Assembly: GCF_015553355.1 (NCBI RefSeq)
Contig: NZ_JADNGN010000014.1
Span: forward strand, 1 to 42,690
Length of the DNA: 42,690 nucleotides
Source: Collinsella aerofaciens
GTDB taxonomy: Bacteria > Actinomycetota > Coriobacteriia > Coriobacteriales > Coriobacteriaceae
Direction of reading: 5' to 3'
Below are positions 23,569 to 31,567 of this stretch, piece after piece. The notes under the pieces were generated by a model. That model was given only the letters and a program-made list of their open reading frames with translations. It searched no databases and was not told the origin of the DNA. Every line of letters starts with the position of its first letter. Position 1 is the first letter of the stretch. The position numbers were made by a program, and so were the translations under genes.

Positions 23569-24980
23569 TATCCGATCGCTCCTTCCATCTCGAGCTTGAT
23601 CAGGTTGTTCATCTCGACGGCGTACTCCAGCGGCAGCTCCTTGGAGACCGGGTTCGCAAAGCCGTTGACGATCATGGTGCGGGCCTCTTCCTCCGAGATA
23701 CCGCGGCTCATGAGGTAGAACACCTTGTCGTCGCCGATGCGGCCGATGGTGGCCTCGTGGCCGATGTCGACGTTCTTGGCGCGGATGTCCATGGCCGGAA
23801 TAGTGTCGGAGCGGCTCTGGTCGTCGAGCATCAGCGACTGGCAGCTCACGGTTGCCTTGGAGCCCTCGGCCTTGGGCGTCGCCACAATAGAGCTGCGGAA
23901 CGTCTGGATGCCGCCGCTCTTGGAGATGCCCTTGGTCTCGACCGTTGCCGAGGTCTCGGGCGCGTTGAGCACGACCTTGCAGCCGGTGTCGAGGTTCTGC
24001 CCGGCGCCGGCAAAGGTGATGCCGGTAAAGCTCGAGCGGGCGCGGCGGCCGTTGAGCACGCTCATGGGGTAGAGGTAGCCTACGTGGCTGCCGAAGGAGC
24101 CGCTGATCCACTCGATGTCGCCGTCCTCGTCCACGCGCGCACGCTTGGTGTTGAGGTTGTACATGTTCTTGGACCAGTTCTCGATGGTCGAGTAGCGCAG
24201 GTGTGCGCGTTTGCCCACAAAGAGCTCCACAGCGCCGGCGTGGAGGTTTGCCACGTTGTACTTAGGCGCGGAGCAACCCTCAATGAAGTGCAGGTCGGCA
24301 TCGTCCTCGACGATGATGAGCGTGTGCTCAAACTGGCCGGCGCCCTTGGCGTTGAGGCGGAAGTAGCTCTGCAGCGGGAAGTCGAGCTTGGTGCCCTTGG
24401 GCACGTAGACAAACGAGCCGCCCGACCACACGGCACCGTGCAGTGCCGCAAACTTGTGGTCGGTGGGCGGGATAAGTGTCATGAACTTCTCGTGGATGAG
24501 CGGCTCCCACTGCGGGTCGTGCAGGGCCTCCTCGATGCCGGAGTAGACGATGCCCATCTTGGACGCCGTGTCCTGCATGTTGTGGTAGACGAGCTCGGAG
24601 TCGTACTGCGCGCCGACGCCCGCCAGGTAGCTACGCTCGGCCTCGGGGATGCCCAGGCGCTCAAAGGTGCTCTTGATGTCGTCGGGCACCGACTCCCAGT
24701 CGTGCTTTTGGTCGGTGTTGGGTTTGACGTAGGTGACGATGTTGTCCATGTCCAGGCCCTCGATGGAGGGGCCCCACGTCGGGTCGGGGAAGCGGTTGAA
24801 GATCTCGAGGGACTTTAAGCGCAGGTCGAGCATCCACTGCGGCTCGTCCTTCTTGGCGCTGATCTCGCGCACGATGTCGGGCGTGATGCCGGCGTCGAGA
24901 CGTTCGAATCCCTCCTCGCCATAGGTGAAGTCGTAGAGGCTGCGGTCGATGTCCGCGACCTCGGTGCGGTTCTTGGTCAT
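23568..24980 (-). CDS. sufB: Fe-S cluster assembly protein SufB
   Basis: A 470-residue scaffold subunit of SufBCD. The conserved blocks are DAGITPDIVREISAKKDEP near the start and VPKGTKLDFPLQSYFRLN, EGCSAPKYNVANLHAGAVE and GHEATIGRIGDDKVFYLMSRG towards the end. The cysteine in EGCSAP and the late histidine/acidic residues correspond to positions used in sulfur transfer and cluster building. It lies 12 bp after sufC and overlaps sufD by one base. Confidence 0.96.
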   Translation of the reverse strand: MTKNRTEVADIDRSLYDFTYGEEGFERLDAGITPDIVREISAKKDEPQWMLDLRLKSLEIFNRFPDPTWGPSIEGLDMDNIVTYVKPNTDQKHDWESVPDDIKSTFERLGIPEAERSYLAGVGAQYDSELVYHNMQDTASKMGIVYSGIEEALHDPQWEPLIHEKFMTLIPPTDHKFAALHGAVWSGGSFVYVPKGTKLDFPLQSYFRLNAKGAGQFEHTLIIVEDDADLHFIEGCSAPKYNVANLHAGAVELFVGKRAHLRYSTIENWSKNMYNLNTKRARVDEDGDIEWISGSFGSHVGYLYPMSVLNGRRARSSFTGITFAGAGQNLDTGCKVVLNAPETSATVETKGISKSGGIQTFRSSIVATPKAEGSKATVSCQSLMLDDQSRSDTIPAMDIRAKNVDIGHEATIGRIGDDKVFYLMSRGISEEEARTMIVNGFANPVSKELPLEYAVEMNNLIKLEMEGAIG

Positions 24981-24992
24981 TGCGTCGCCCCT

Positions 24993-25793
24993 TTACGCCT
25001 GCTGCTCGGCAGCGGCGGCCTCGGCCTGGGCGCGCTGCTCGGCGGCCTCGCGCTCGAAGGTCTCAAAGCCGTTCTTGTCGATCCAGGGGATGAGCGAGGC
25101 GTCGTCCTCGCGCACGATGTTGCCCTTGACCATAACGTGGACGCGGTCGACATCCAGGTGCTCCAAAATGCGCGTGTTGTGCGTGATGATGAGCATGGAG
25201 CCGTCGCAGCTCTTGCGATACGCGTCCATGCCGTGGCTGACGGTGGACAGGGCGTCGACGTCCAGGCCGGAGTCGGTTTCGTCCAGGATGGCGAGCTTGG
25301 GCTGCAGCAGCAGGAGCTGGAGCATCTCGACCTTCTTTTTCTCGCCGCCCGAGAAACCTACGCCCAGCTCGCGGTTGAGGTAGGCGGTATCCATGTTGAG
25401 CTCGGCCGCGAGCTCCTTGACGCGACGGCGGAATTCCTTGCCCTTCATCTCCAGGCCGGGGCGGCCGGCGATGCTGGCGCGCAAAAAGCTCGACAGCGGC
25501 ACGCCCGGGATCTCGACCGGGGCCTGGAAGCTCAGAAACAGGCCGGCGCGCGAACGCTTGTCGGTGGTGAGCTCGGTGATGTCCTGGCCGTCAAAGACGA
25601 TACGTCCGTCGTTGACCATGTAGACGGGGTCGCCCATGACCAGGTGGCCGAGGGTAGACTTGCCGGCGCCGTTGGGTCCCATCAGCACGTGGGTCTCGCC
25701 GGCGGCGACGTTGAGGTTTACGTTGTGGAGGATGGTCTTCTCGTCCACGGAGGCGGTCAGACCTTCGATGGAAAGCAGCGGATTTGCGCTCAT
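24993..25793 (-). CDS. sufC: Fe-S cluster assembly ATPase SufC
   Basis: A 266-residue ABC-type ATPase that powers SufBCD in the cytoplasm. Walker A is GPNGAGKST at 39-47, the ABC signature is GFSGGEKKK and Walker B with catalytic Glu is LAILDETDSGLD. An Ala/Glu-rich tail of about 20 residues follows the core. The ATG at 25793 is chosen because MSANPLLSIEGL matches the family start and AGGGAC lies upstream; the longer frame adds ten unlikely residues. First gene of the operon, so the promoter upstream drives all five genes. Confidence 0.96.
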   Translation of the reverse strand: MSANPLLSIEGLTASVDEKTILHNVNLNVAAGETHVLMGPNGAGKSTLGHLVMGDPVYMVNDGRIVFDGQDITELTTDKRSRAGLFLSFQAPVEIPGVPLSSFLRASIAGRPGLEMKGKEFRRRVKELAAELNMDTAYLNRELGVGFSGGEKKKVEMLQLLLLQPKLAILDETDSGLDVDALSTVSHGMDAYRKSCDGSMLIITHNTRILEHLDVDRVHVMVKGNIVREDDASLIPWIDKNGFETFEREAAEQRAQAEAAAAEQQA

Positions 25794-25857
25794 GCTGTCC
25801 CTCTCTGTATATGGTGTACTCATGGGTGTACGAAACCCTAGGAATCTTCTCGGAATA

Positions 25858-25901
25858 AAGTTACTATGGGTTCGGCTTTAGTCAAGGGAAAACCCGACTA
25901 A
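25858..25901 (-). promoter_or_regulatory. suf operon promoter with overlapping inverted repeat
   Basis: On the minus strand TTGACT (25885-25880) and TAACTT (25863-25858) are 16 bases apart. An inverted repeat, TTAGTC at 25878-25883 with GACTAA at 25896-25901, covers the -35, a good place for a repressor such as the adjacent Rrf2-type regulator. Confidence 0.6.
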
Positions 25902-25922
25902 TCCACTCGACTTTTCAAATTC

Positions 25923-25953
25923 TGGGACAAAATAACCTGTTGTGTTTGTCCCA
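25923..25953. promoter_or_regulatory. Operator-like inverted repeat 1 between sufC and the regulator
   Basis: GGGACAA at 25924-25930 and TTGTCCC at 25946-25952, within a 31-base unit with AACCTG at the centre. A near copy lies 44 bp downstream. Confidence 0.65.
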
Positions 25954-25966
25954 CTTACTTAAGATT

Positions 25967-25997
25967 TGGGACAAACAAACCTGGTTATGTTGTCCTA
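25967..25997. promoter_or_regulatory. Operator-like inverted repeat 2
   Basis: GGGACAA at 25968-25974 and TTGTCC at 25990-25995 with the same arm spacing and the same AACCTG centre as repeat 1. It ends 21 bp before the regulator start, so it probably mediates autoregulation. Confidence 0.65.
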
Positions 25998-26017
25998 GAT
26001 GCAATGGGAGGGTAGGT

Positions 26018-26449
26018 ATGCTCATTTCTTCCAAGGGCCGCTATGCCCTCCGGCTGATGATCTATATCGCAGCGCTTGGTGACGTCGAGGGCAAGATTGC
26101 CCTGCGCGAGGTCGCCGACCGTGAGCACATCTCGCAGAAGTATCTGGAGCAGCTGGTCCGTCCGCTCATGAAGGCGGGCCTACTTAAGAGCGTGCGTGGC
26201 AAGGGCGGCGGCTACATGATGGCCAAGGACCCCGCCGAGGTGCGTGCCGGCGACATCCTGCGTGCCGTTGAGGGCAGCACGGCTCCGGTGGCGTGCGATG
26301 GCATCGACAACAGCTGTACCCGCAGCGATCTTTGCTCCACGGTCAAGTTCTGGCGCGGTCTGGACGACGTGATCGAAAAGTACGTCGACGGCGTGTCGTT
26401 GGCCGACCTTGCCGCCGTCCCAGAGACCAACTTTGACATTAAGCTGTAG
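26018..26449 (+). CDS. Rrf2/IscR-family Fe-S-sensing transcriptional regulator
   Basis: A 143-residue Rrf2-family protein. The winged helix-turn-helix starts with SSKGRYALRLMIYIA, and ISQKYLEQLVRPL is the recognition region. Cys93, Cys100 and Cys106 in VACDGIDNSCTRSDLC are spaced like the IscR cluster ligands (C-x6-C-x5-C here). It likely represses the divergent suf operon when Fe-S supply is sufficient; this is inferred from family and position. GGGAGGGTAGGT precedes the ATG at 26018, which is preferred over the extended frame that crosses the operators. Confidence 0.9.
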   Translation: MLISSKGRYALRLMIYIAALGDVEGKIALREVADREHISQKYLEQLVRPLMKAGLLKSVRGKGGGYMMAKDPAEVRAGDILRAVEGSTAPVACDGIDNSCTRSDLCSTVKFWRGLDDVIEKYVDGVSLADLAAVPETNFDIKL

Positions 26450-26503
26450 GTTGAGCGCAATTCCTTAAGATTTCGCGGAGGGTTGTTGCCGTTTACCGAG
26501 GGG

Positions 26504-26535
26504 TTGTTGTGCAACAACGGGCGAGCTGCAATACT
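26504..26535 (+). promoter_or_regulatory. Promoter with palindrome for the secreted protein gene
   Basis: TTGTGC at 26507-26512 and AATACT at 26530-26535 are 17 bases apart. The perfect palindrome TTGTTGTGCAACAA at 26504-26517 covers the -35 and looks like an operator. Confidence 0.5.
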
Positions 26536-26588
26536 TACTTTTATCTTTGCAAACTGCACTTTAACTACACCAATGCAGGGAGGATCTT

Positions 26589-28358
26589 ATGCAGCCCAAG
26601 CATTCTGCGATTGTCGCGGGCCTGACGCTGGCGCTTTCGTTTGGCGCCGTTACCGCACCCGCACCCGCTGCCGCCGAGGAGCCCACACCGGGCGTTGCCT
26701 CGGATGCGACCGATATCGATAAGGGTCTCTATACCCAGCAGTCCTTCTCGGGCGTGCTGAGGTCGGTCCAGGGCGTTTCGTTTGTTAACGTGACCCCCGA
26801 GATGAAGTACTTTACCAAGTACGAGAGCCATGGCAACTATAATCAGGGCTTTTCGTATGGCGACGGCTATAACGCGCTGGGTTATTACCAGTTCGACCGT
26901 CGATGGTCGCTCATTCCGTTTATGAAGCAGGCCTACAACTACAACCCCGAAAAATACAGCATGCTCAAGGATGCGATTGATCGCGGCAGCGAGATTTCCA
27001 ACACGAGCAATGCCATGTACGAGAACGGCCAGCTCACTGAGCTGGGCCGTATTGCGCAGGAGGCCTTCCAGAGCGCTTATAACACCGACCCTGCTGAGTT
27101 TTCGGCTCTGCAGGATGCGTATGCGTACAACTCGTACTATGCGGTGACCGAGGCGTGGCTCAAGAGCGGCTTGGGCATTGATATTTCGGGCCGCGCCGAT
27201 TGCGTCAAGGGCATGGTGTGGAGCATCACCAACATGTGCGGCACCGGTGGCTGCAGGGACTTCTTCCGTTGGGCGAATCTCTCCAATGATATGTCCGACC
27301 GCGAGTTTGTGACGGCGCTCTCCAATAGCGTGGTCAATAACGTCGCTACCAAGTATTCGAGCCAGCCCCAGTATCATGAGGGCTGGAAGAACCGCTACCG
27401 CAACGAGCTGAAGGACTGCTTGGTTTATATCGCTGAGGACGAGGCCGCTGCCGCTGCGACGCCCGTGCAGCCCGAGCCCACGCCGGCGCCCTCGCCGACA
27501 CCTGATTCGAATGACGACTCGAGTGACGATGTCAATGATGACAGGATGGATGCGCCCTCGACCGATGCTGACGGTGATGGCTCTGCTGGTGGCACTACCA
27601 ACAACGGCTCTACCTCGAACGGCTCCGATTCAAACGGCTCTGCTGCGGGCGATTCGTCTTCAAGCTCTGCCGGCAATACGGACAGCGCCGCCTCTGGTTC
27701 GACCGACGCTGGTTCCTCTGACTCTTCCACTGGCTCGAGCGATTCGTCCGTTGGCACCGGCTCTAACAACGGCTCCGGCTCTGACGCAACCCCTGATTCC
27801 GATGCTTCCAAGGACGACTCGAATAAGGCGCCGGACGCTCCCGTTGCTTCGCCGGACAAGAAGCCTTCTTTCTCTGTGCAGCTTGGTTCTACGCTGGGCT
27901 CTTCGCTGATGGCTGGCGTCAATAACGGCTCGACCCAGAACAAGGACAACTCTGATCAGGTTTCCACGGAAAAGACCGAGGCCGCAAAGGGCGACTCCAA
28001 GGACAAGGCTTCCGAGAAGACCGAATCCGATAAGGGTTCTAGCTCTGAGGAGAAGAGCGACAAGTCCGAACAGAAGAAGGCCGAGGGCGAAAAGAAACAG
28101 TCCGAAGACGACGACAAGAGCGGTGCTGACAACCAGGTCCAGGAGCAAAATGACTCCAAAACGGTGACCACCACGACCACGACGACTACAACTACCAAGT
28201 TCTCGGGCGGCAACATGCCCAAGACGGGCGATCTGATTGTGATGGCGAGCCTTGCCAGTGCGAGCTTGGCCACGCTGGGCGCTACGTCTATCGTAAGTGG
28301 TAAGCATAAGCTCGATCAGCAGAAGAAGGCTTCTGGGGAGGACGGCTTGGAGGAGTAG
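26589..28358 (+). CDS. Secreted, sortase-anchored surface protein with N-terminal lysozyme-like domain
   Basis: A 589-residue exported protein. A signal peptide covers about 1-29 (cleavage near APAAA-EE). Residues about 60-280 form a globular domain with YESHGNYNQGFSYGDGYNALGYYQFDRRW, whose Glu and G-YQFD pattern resembles lysozyme-type cell-wall hydrolases; that assignment is tentative. Residues about 285-535 are Ser/Asp/Gly/Asn/Lys-rich low complexity with a poly-Thr tract. The C-terminus has MPKTGD at 543-548, a hydrophobic helix and KHK, the layout of LPXTG sortase signals with Met for Leu. The domain would be held off the wall by the long linker. GGGAGG lies before the ATG and a terminator follows. 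Confidence 0.85.
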   Translation: MQPKHSAIVAGLTLALSFGAVTAPAPAAAEEPTPGVASDATDIDKGLYTQQSFSGVLRSVQGVSFVNVTPEMKYFTKYESHGNYNQGFSYGDGYNALGYYQFDRRWSLIPFMKQAYNYNPEKYSMLKDAIDRGSEISNTSNAMYENGQLTELGRIAQEAFQSAYNTDPAEFSALQDAYAYNSYYAVTEAWLKSGLGIDISGRADCVKGMVWSITNMCGTGGCRDFFRWANLSNDMSDREFVTALSNSVVNNVATKYSSQPQYHEGWKNRYRNELKDCLVYIAEDEAAAAATPVQPEPTPAPSPTPDSNDDSSDDVNDDRMDAPSTDADGDGSAGGTTNNGSTSNGSDSNGSAAGDSSSSSAGNTDSAASGSTDAGSSDSSTGSSDSSVGTGSNNGSGSDATPDSDASKDDSNKAPDAPVASPDKKPSFSVQLGSTLGSSLMAGVNNGSTQNKDNSDQVSTEKTEAAKGDSKDKASEKTESDKGSSSEEKSDKSEQKKAEGEKKQSEDDDKSGADNQVQEQNDSKTVTTTTTTTTTTKFSGGNMPKTGDLIVMASLASASLATLGATSIVSGKHKLDQQKKASGEDGLEE

Positions 28359-28391
28359 CCTCTCGGTTGCCAGATAACTAAAGAGTCGGGA

Positions 28392-28427
28392 CGGGGTCCG
28401 GTGCGAATGCATCGGGCCCCGTTTTGT
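28392..28427 (+). terminator. Terminator of the surface protein gene
   Basis: ACGGGGTCCGGTGC pairs with GCATCGGGCCCCGT around GAAT and runs into TTTT. Coordinates are good to about one base. Confidence 0.85.
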
Positions 28428-28560
28428 TGTGCAACGATTAGTTATGCCCCCTCACACCTCTTGTTGCTACCGTTGCCCGATATGTTCGCGCGGCGTCGTC
28501 GGTACGCGCGAGGCGGTCATTACAATTGGCATCGTGCAGCGATTTAGGGGGAACGTTTTG

Positions 28561-30357
28561 GTGTCTGAACAGGCAAATGTTGATTGTGCTGCTGGCTTTG
28601 GCGTGCGCTTGATCGGCTGTGCCGACGATGCGGTTTTGCCCATTGGCATGCACGACTATGCGGAGGCCCTTGGTTGCTGCATGCTGGTTGACAAGACCAT
28701 GTTTATTGCCGATGTGTTGGACTGCGACGCGTCCGTTGTGGTGTGCTGTCGACCCGAGGGTTTTGGCAAGAGCATGAACTTGTCGATGCTCAGGGCTTTT
28801 CTGGAGCGTCCAGCGGTCGGTCGCTCTGGTCAGCGTTTGTTTGCCGATGCTCAGATTTGGGATGCGAACGGCGGGCGCTATCGGGATGAGTATGCTTGCT
28901 ATCCGGTGATATCGCTGGACTTTTCTGGCGCTGCGAGGCGTGGCCCCGCTATTGCCGGCGTCGTGCGCGATGCCCTTTCGGGCGAGTGCGCTCGCTTGTT
29001 GGCGCTCTTGGAGGCTCCGGATTTAGCTCGAGATAAGGTGCGTCACATCGAACGTGTCGCGCGTGGCGTAGCGAGCGCGGACGAGGTTGACTCGGTGCTC
29101 GGTGTGCTCATTGAGCTGCTGGAGATGGCCTGCGATGAGCAGGTTGTATTGCTCGTTGATGGGTACGACGCGGCGTGGTTGGGCCGTGCGAGCGCGAGGG
29201 ACGCTTCCGGCGCCGATCCGGCAGGGCTATTCGATCGCGTGCTTTTCGAGGCCATTGCCACTGCGCGCGATTCGTTGCGGCTGACGTGTCTGATGGGGGA
29301 GCGTCCCGGTCCTGCCGAAGTGGCGCTTTCTTCGCGCGGCTGCTCGTATTGTCTGACGACGCCGCTGTCGGCGTGGTGTGACCGATGGTTCGGTTTTTCG
29401 GATGCCGAGGTCGAGGCTCTGTTGAATCATGCTGGGCGCGAGGAATACCTTGATGATGCGCGTGAATGGCTCGAGGGATATCGGTTTGGTAGGGCTTATT
29501 GCTCGAATCCAGCGCGTGTGATCGGTTTTCTGGACCGAGGCTGCACGGCGCCCGTGCGTGCCGATCTGTATGGATATGCCGATTGCCTGAGTAGGGTAGT
29601 TGCCGGGTGGAATCTCGACCGTCTTTCGGTCTTGTTCGATTTGCTCGAGGCCCATGGGTGCGTTGAGGTCCCGCTTTGTTTGGGCGCTGCGGGGCTAGAG
29701 GCCTCGCCTGATGATGGCCTGTGGACGGCGCTGTATCTGTCAGGTTTCCTGACGACAGATATGACTGAGGAGCCAGAACATGGCAATCGCCTCCGTGCCT
29801 TGCGGTTGCCCAATAACGAGCTTCGCCAGGTATTGCGTCTGGTGATTATTGAGTGGTTTGAGTGCGCTACCGAGGACGTTTGTGACATCGATGCGTTTCG
29901 CGACGGGTTGTGCCGTGGGGATGAGGATGCGGTGAGGCGGGCGCTAAGCCGCATCCTGGGAGATGCGGGAATCGGTGCGATCGACCCAGATGCGCCGCTG
30001 CCATACCATCTGCTCTTGCAGGGGCTCTGCTTTGGCTTGCCGGGCTATGCCAATCCTGCCTCGAGGCGAAAGTGTGGCACGGGTCGCTGGGACATTCAGG
30101 TTTTCCCTACGGGCGCTGTGTTCGACGTAGCAGATACGATTGGCATGCTGGACGAGCGCCCGCTGATAACGATTAACTTGATGTATGACCCCGATGTGGA
30201 TGCGCTGGGCCTGGAATTGCTGGCCGTGCAGTCGCTACTCGACATAGAGCGCGACGGCATCGACGAAATCCGTGTGCCACGACCCGGAGTTGGCCGCATG
30301 CGCTGGGGGTTTGGCTTTGACGGCCAGCGTGTGTCCGTGGTGTGCCAGCGGTTATAG
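28561..30357 (+). CDS. AAA-ATPase-like / PD-(D/E)XK nuclease-like protein with degraded motifs
   Basis: A 598-residue member of the gut-bacterial family with an N-terminal AAA-ATPase-like domain and a C-terminal PD-(D/E)XK-type domain. LPIGMHDYAEA and LVDKTMFIADVL are the family opening. Walker A is RPEGFGKS at 64-71, where most members have RPRRFGKT. The usual DEYD of Walker B is LLVDGYDAAW here. The C-terminal GTGRWDIQVFP matches the nuclease D position, but the usual E-x-K strand reads LITINLMYD. Several catalytic residues thus look lost. The GTG at 28561 with AGGGGG upstream is chosen; the frame continues 44 codons further into unlikely sequence. The family function is unknown. Confidence 0.75.
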   Translation: MSEQANVDCAAGFGVRLIGCADDAVLPIGMHDYAEALGCCMLVDKTMFIADVLDCDASVVVCCRPEGFGKSMNLSMLRAFLERPAVGRSGQRLFADAQIWDANGGRYRDEYACYPVISLDFSGAARRGPAIAGVVRDALSGECARLLALLEAPDLARDKVRHIERVARGVASADEVDSVLGVLIELLEMACDEQVVLLVDGYDAAWLGRASARDASGADPAGLFDRVLFEAIATARDSLRLTCLMGERPGPAEVALSSRGCSYCLTTPLSAWCDRWFGFSDAEVEALLNHAGREEYLDDAREWLEGYRFGRAYCSNPARVIGFLDRGCTAPVRADLYGYADCLSRVVAGWNLDRLSVLFDLLEAHGCVEVPLCLGAAGLEASPDDGLWTALYLSGFLTTDMTEEPEHGNRLRALRLPNNELRQVLRLVIIEWFECATEDVCDIDAFRDGLCRGDEDAVRRALSRILGDAGIGAIDPDAPLPYHLLLQGLCFGLPGYANPASRRKCGTGRWDIQVFPTGAVFDVADTIGMLDERPLITINLMYDPDVDALGLELLAVQSLLDIERDGIDEIRVPRPGVGRMRWGFGFDGQRVSVVCQRL

Positions 30358-30377
30358 GGGATGACGAAAGCCCTTTA

Positions 30378-31397
30378 CTACTCTGCGTCCTTCATGGGCG
30401 GCATGGGCTTCCAGTTGGGATCCTTGATGATCTTGCGGGCGTCCTTCATGCCGCGGCGCAGCGCCGGAATGCCGGTCTTAAAGCACTTATCGACCGCAGC
30501 CAGGCGAATGAATTCCTTGCAGAAGGTCGCGGCATTGCCCAGGCGGAACAGCATGGGGTGGTAGTCACCGTAGATCTGCATATAGCGAGCGAGGAAGCCT
30601 CGGTTGCGCATGATGTAGTAGCGGTTGGTGTCGCTCGTAGAGTTGAGCTGGCGCTTGCCGGCGATATCCCAGTTAGAGACGGCGCGGGCTCGCTTGAGAA
30701 CCACGTCGGCAACAACGGCGGCGGGGAAGTGTTGGCTGGCTACGTAGCCGTAGCAGGCATCGTCGCCGTAGATAAAGAAGCGCGCATCGGGCAGGCCGAT
30801 CTTGTCGACCACGCGGCGCGAGAACATGCCGCCCTCAAAGCACAGCTGGTTCATGGCGCGATAACCCTCTGGACCCAAGTCCCACTTGGCGACGGGGTTG
30901 GGAATGCCGAGCGAAAGGATGAGTTGGTACTGCCAAAAGAAGGCGCCGCCGTCAAAGTCCAGGCGCGAACCCTGGATGACATCATAGCGGTCGGTCCACT
31001 TGGCAAGACGCTTGATGCCTTCGGGGATGACGAGCACGTCGTCGTCCATGACCCAGAACCACTGGGCCCCCAAGTCGTAGGCGCATTTAGTACCGGCGGA
31101 GAAGCCGCCCGCACCGCCGCCGTTTTCGAGCTGCGGGACGTAGATGACACGGTCGGTGCCGCCCTGCGCGTCAGGCTGCTCGGTGTCGATGCCCCACAGG
31201 TTAGCCAGGCGCTCGTTGAATGCGGTGCACATGGCCTCGGTCTCGCGCGAATTTTCGTTATCGACAATCACGATGCGCCAGGGCGTTGCTGTGAGCTCGG
31301 TCATGGAGTCGAACAAGTTGGCCAGGAGTTCCTGGCGCTTGTACGTAACGACGACGATGGCGAGCTTGTCGATGGGGGCGGGAAGGGTTGAAGGCAT
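30378..31397 (-). CDS. Glycosyltransferase family 2, rhamnosyl/galactofuranosyl-transferase-like
   Basis: A 339-residue GT-A enzyme. LAIVVVTYKRQELL opens the nucleotide-binding half, and VIVDNENS plus ENGGGAGGFSAGTKCA are typical of the RfbF/GlfT-like branch of family 2. WVMDDDV contains the metal-binding DxD. It probably adds a sugar to a growing surface polysaccharide on the cytoplasmic membrane face. The start ATG at 31397 is chosen from the family N-terminus; the AAAGGA site is about 11 bases upstream, slightly far. It is transcribed in the same direction as the acyltransferase upstream, with 170 bp between, including a TACAAT -10-like box on the minus strand. Confidence 0.85.
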   Translation of the reverse strand: MPSTLPAPIDKLAIVVVTYKRQELLANLFDSMTELTATPWRIVIVDNENSRETEAMCTAFNERLANLWGIDTEQPDAQGGTDRVIYVPQLENGGGAGGFSAGTKCAYDLGAQWFWVMDDDVLVIPEGIKRLAKWTDRYDVIQGSRLDFDGGAFFWQYQLILSLGIPNPVAKWDLGPEGYRAMNQLCFEGGMFSRRVVDKIGLPDARFFIYGDDACYGYVASQHFPAAVVADVVLKRARAVSNWDIAGKRQLNSTSDTNRYYIMRNRGFLARYMQIYGDYHPMLFRLGNAATFCKEFIRLAAVDKCFKTGIPALRRGMKDARKIIKDPNWKPMPPMKDAE

Positions 31398-31567
31398 GGG
31401 GCAATATATCCTTTCACGCGCGGCGCGCATGCGCTGCACGGAAGCTATCGAATACGTCCTTGGGACTGTCCTATTGTAAAGGCTCGGCGCACCTTGACGG
31501 CAAGCTTTGAATAAAACGCAGGAACCTGCCACGGCTGTAGCGGCTTTAGCGTCTGACGGCAGCGTGT

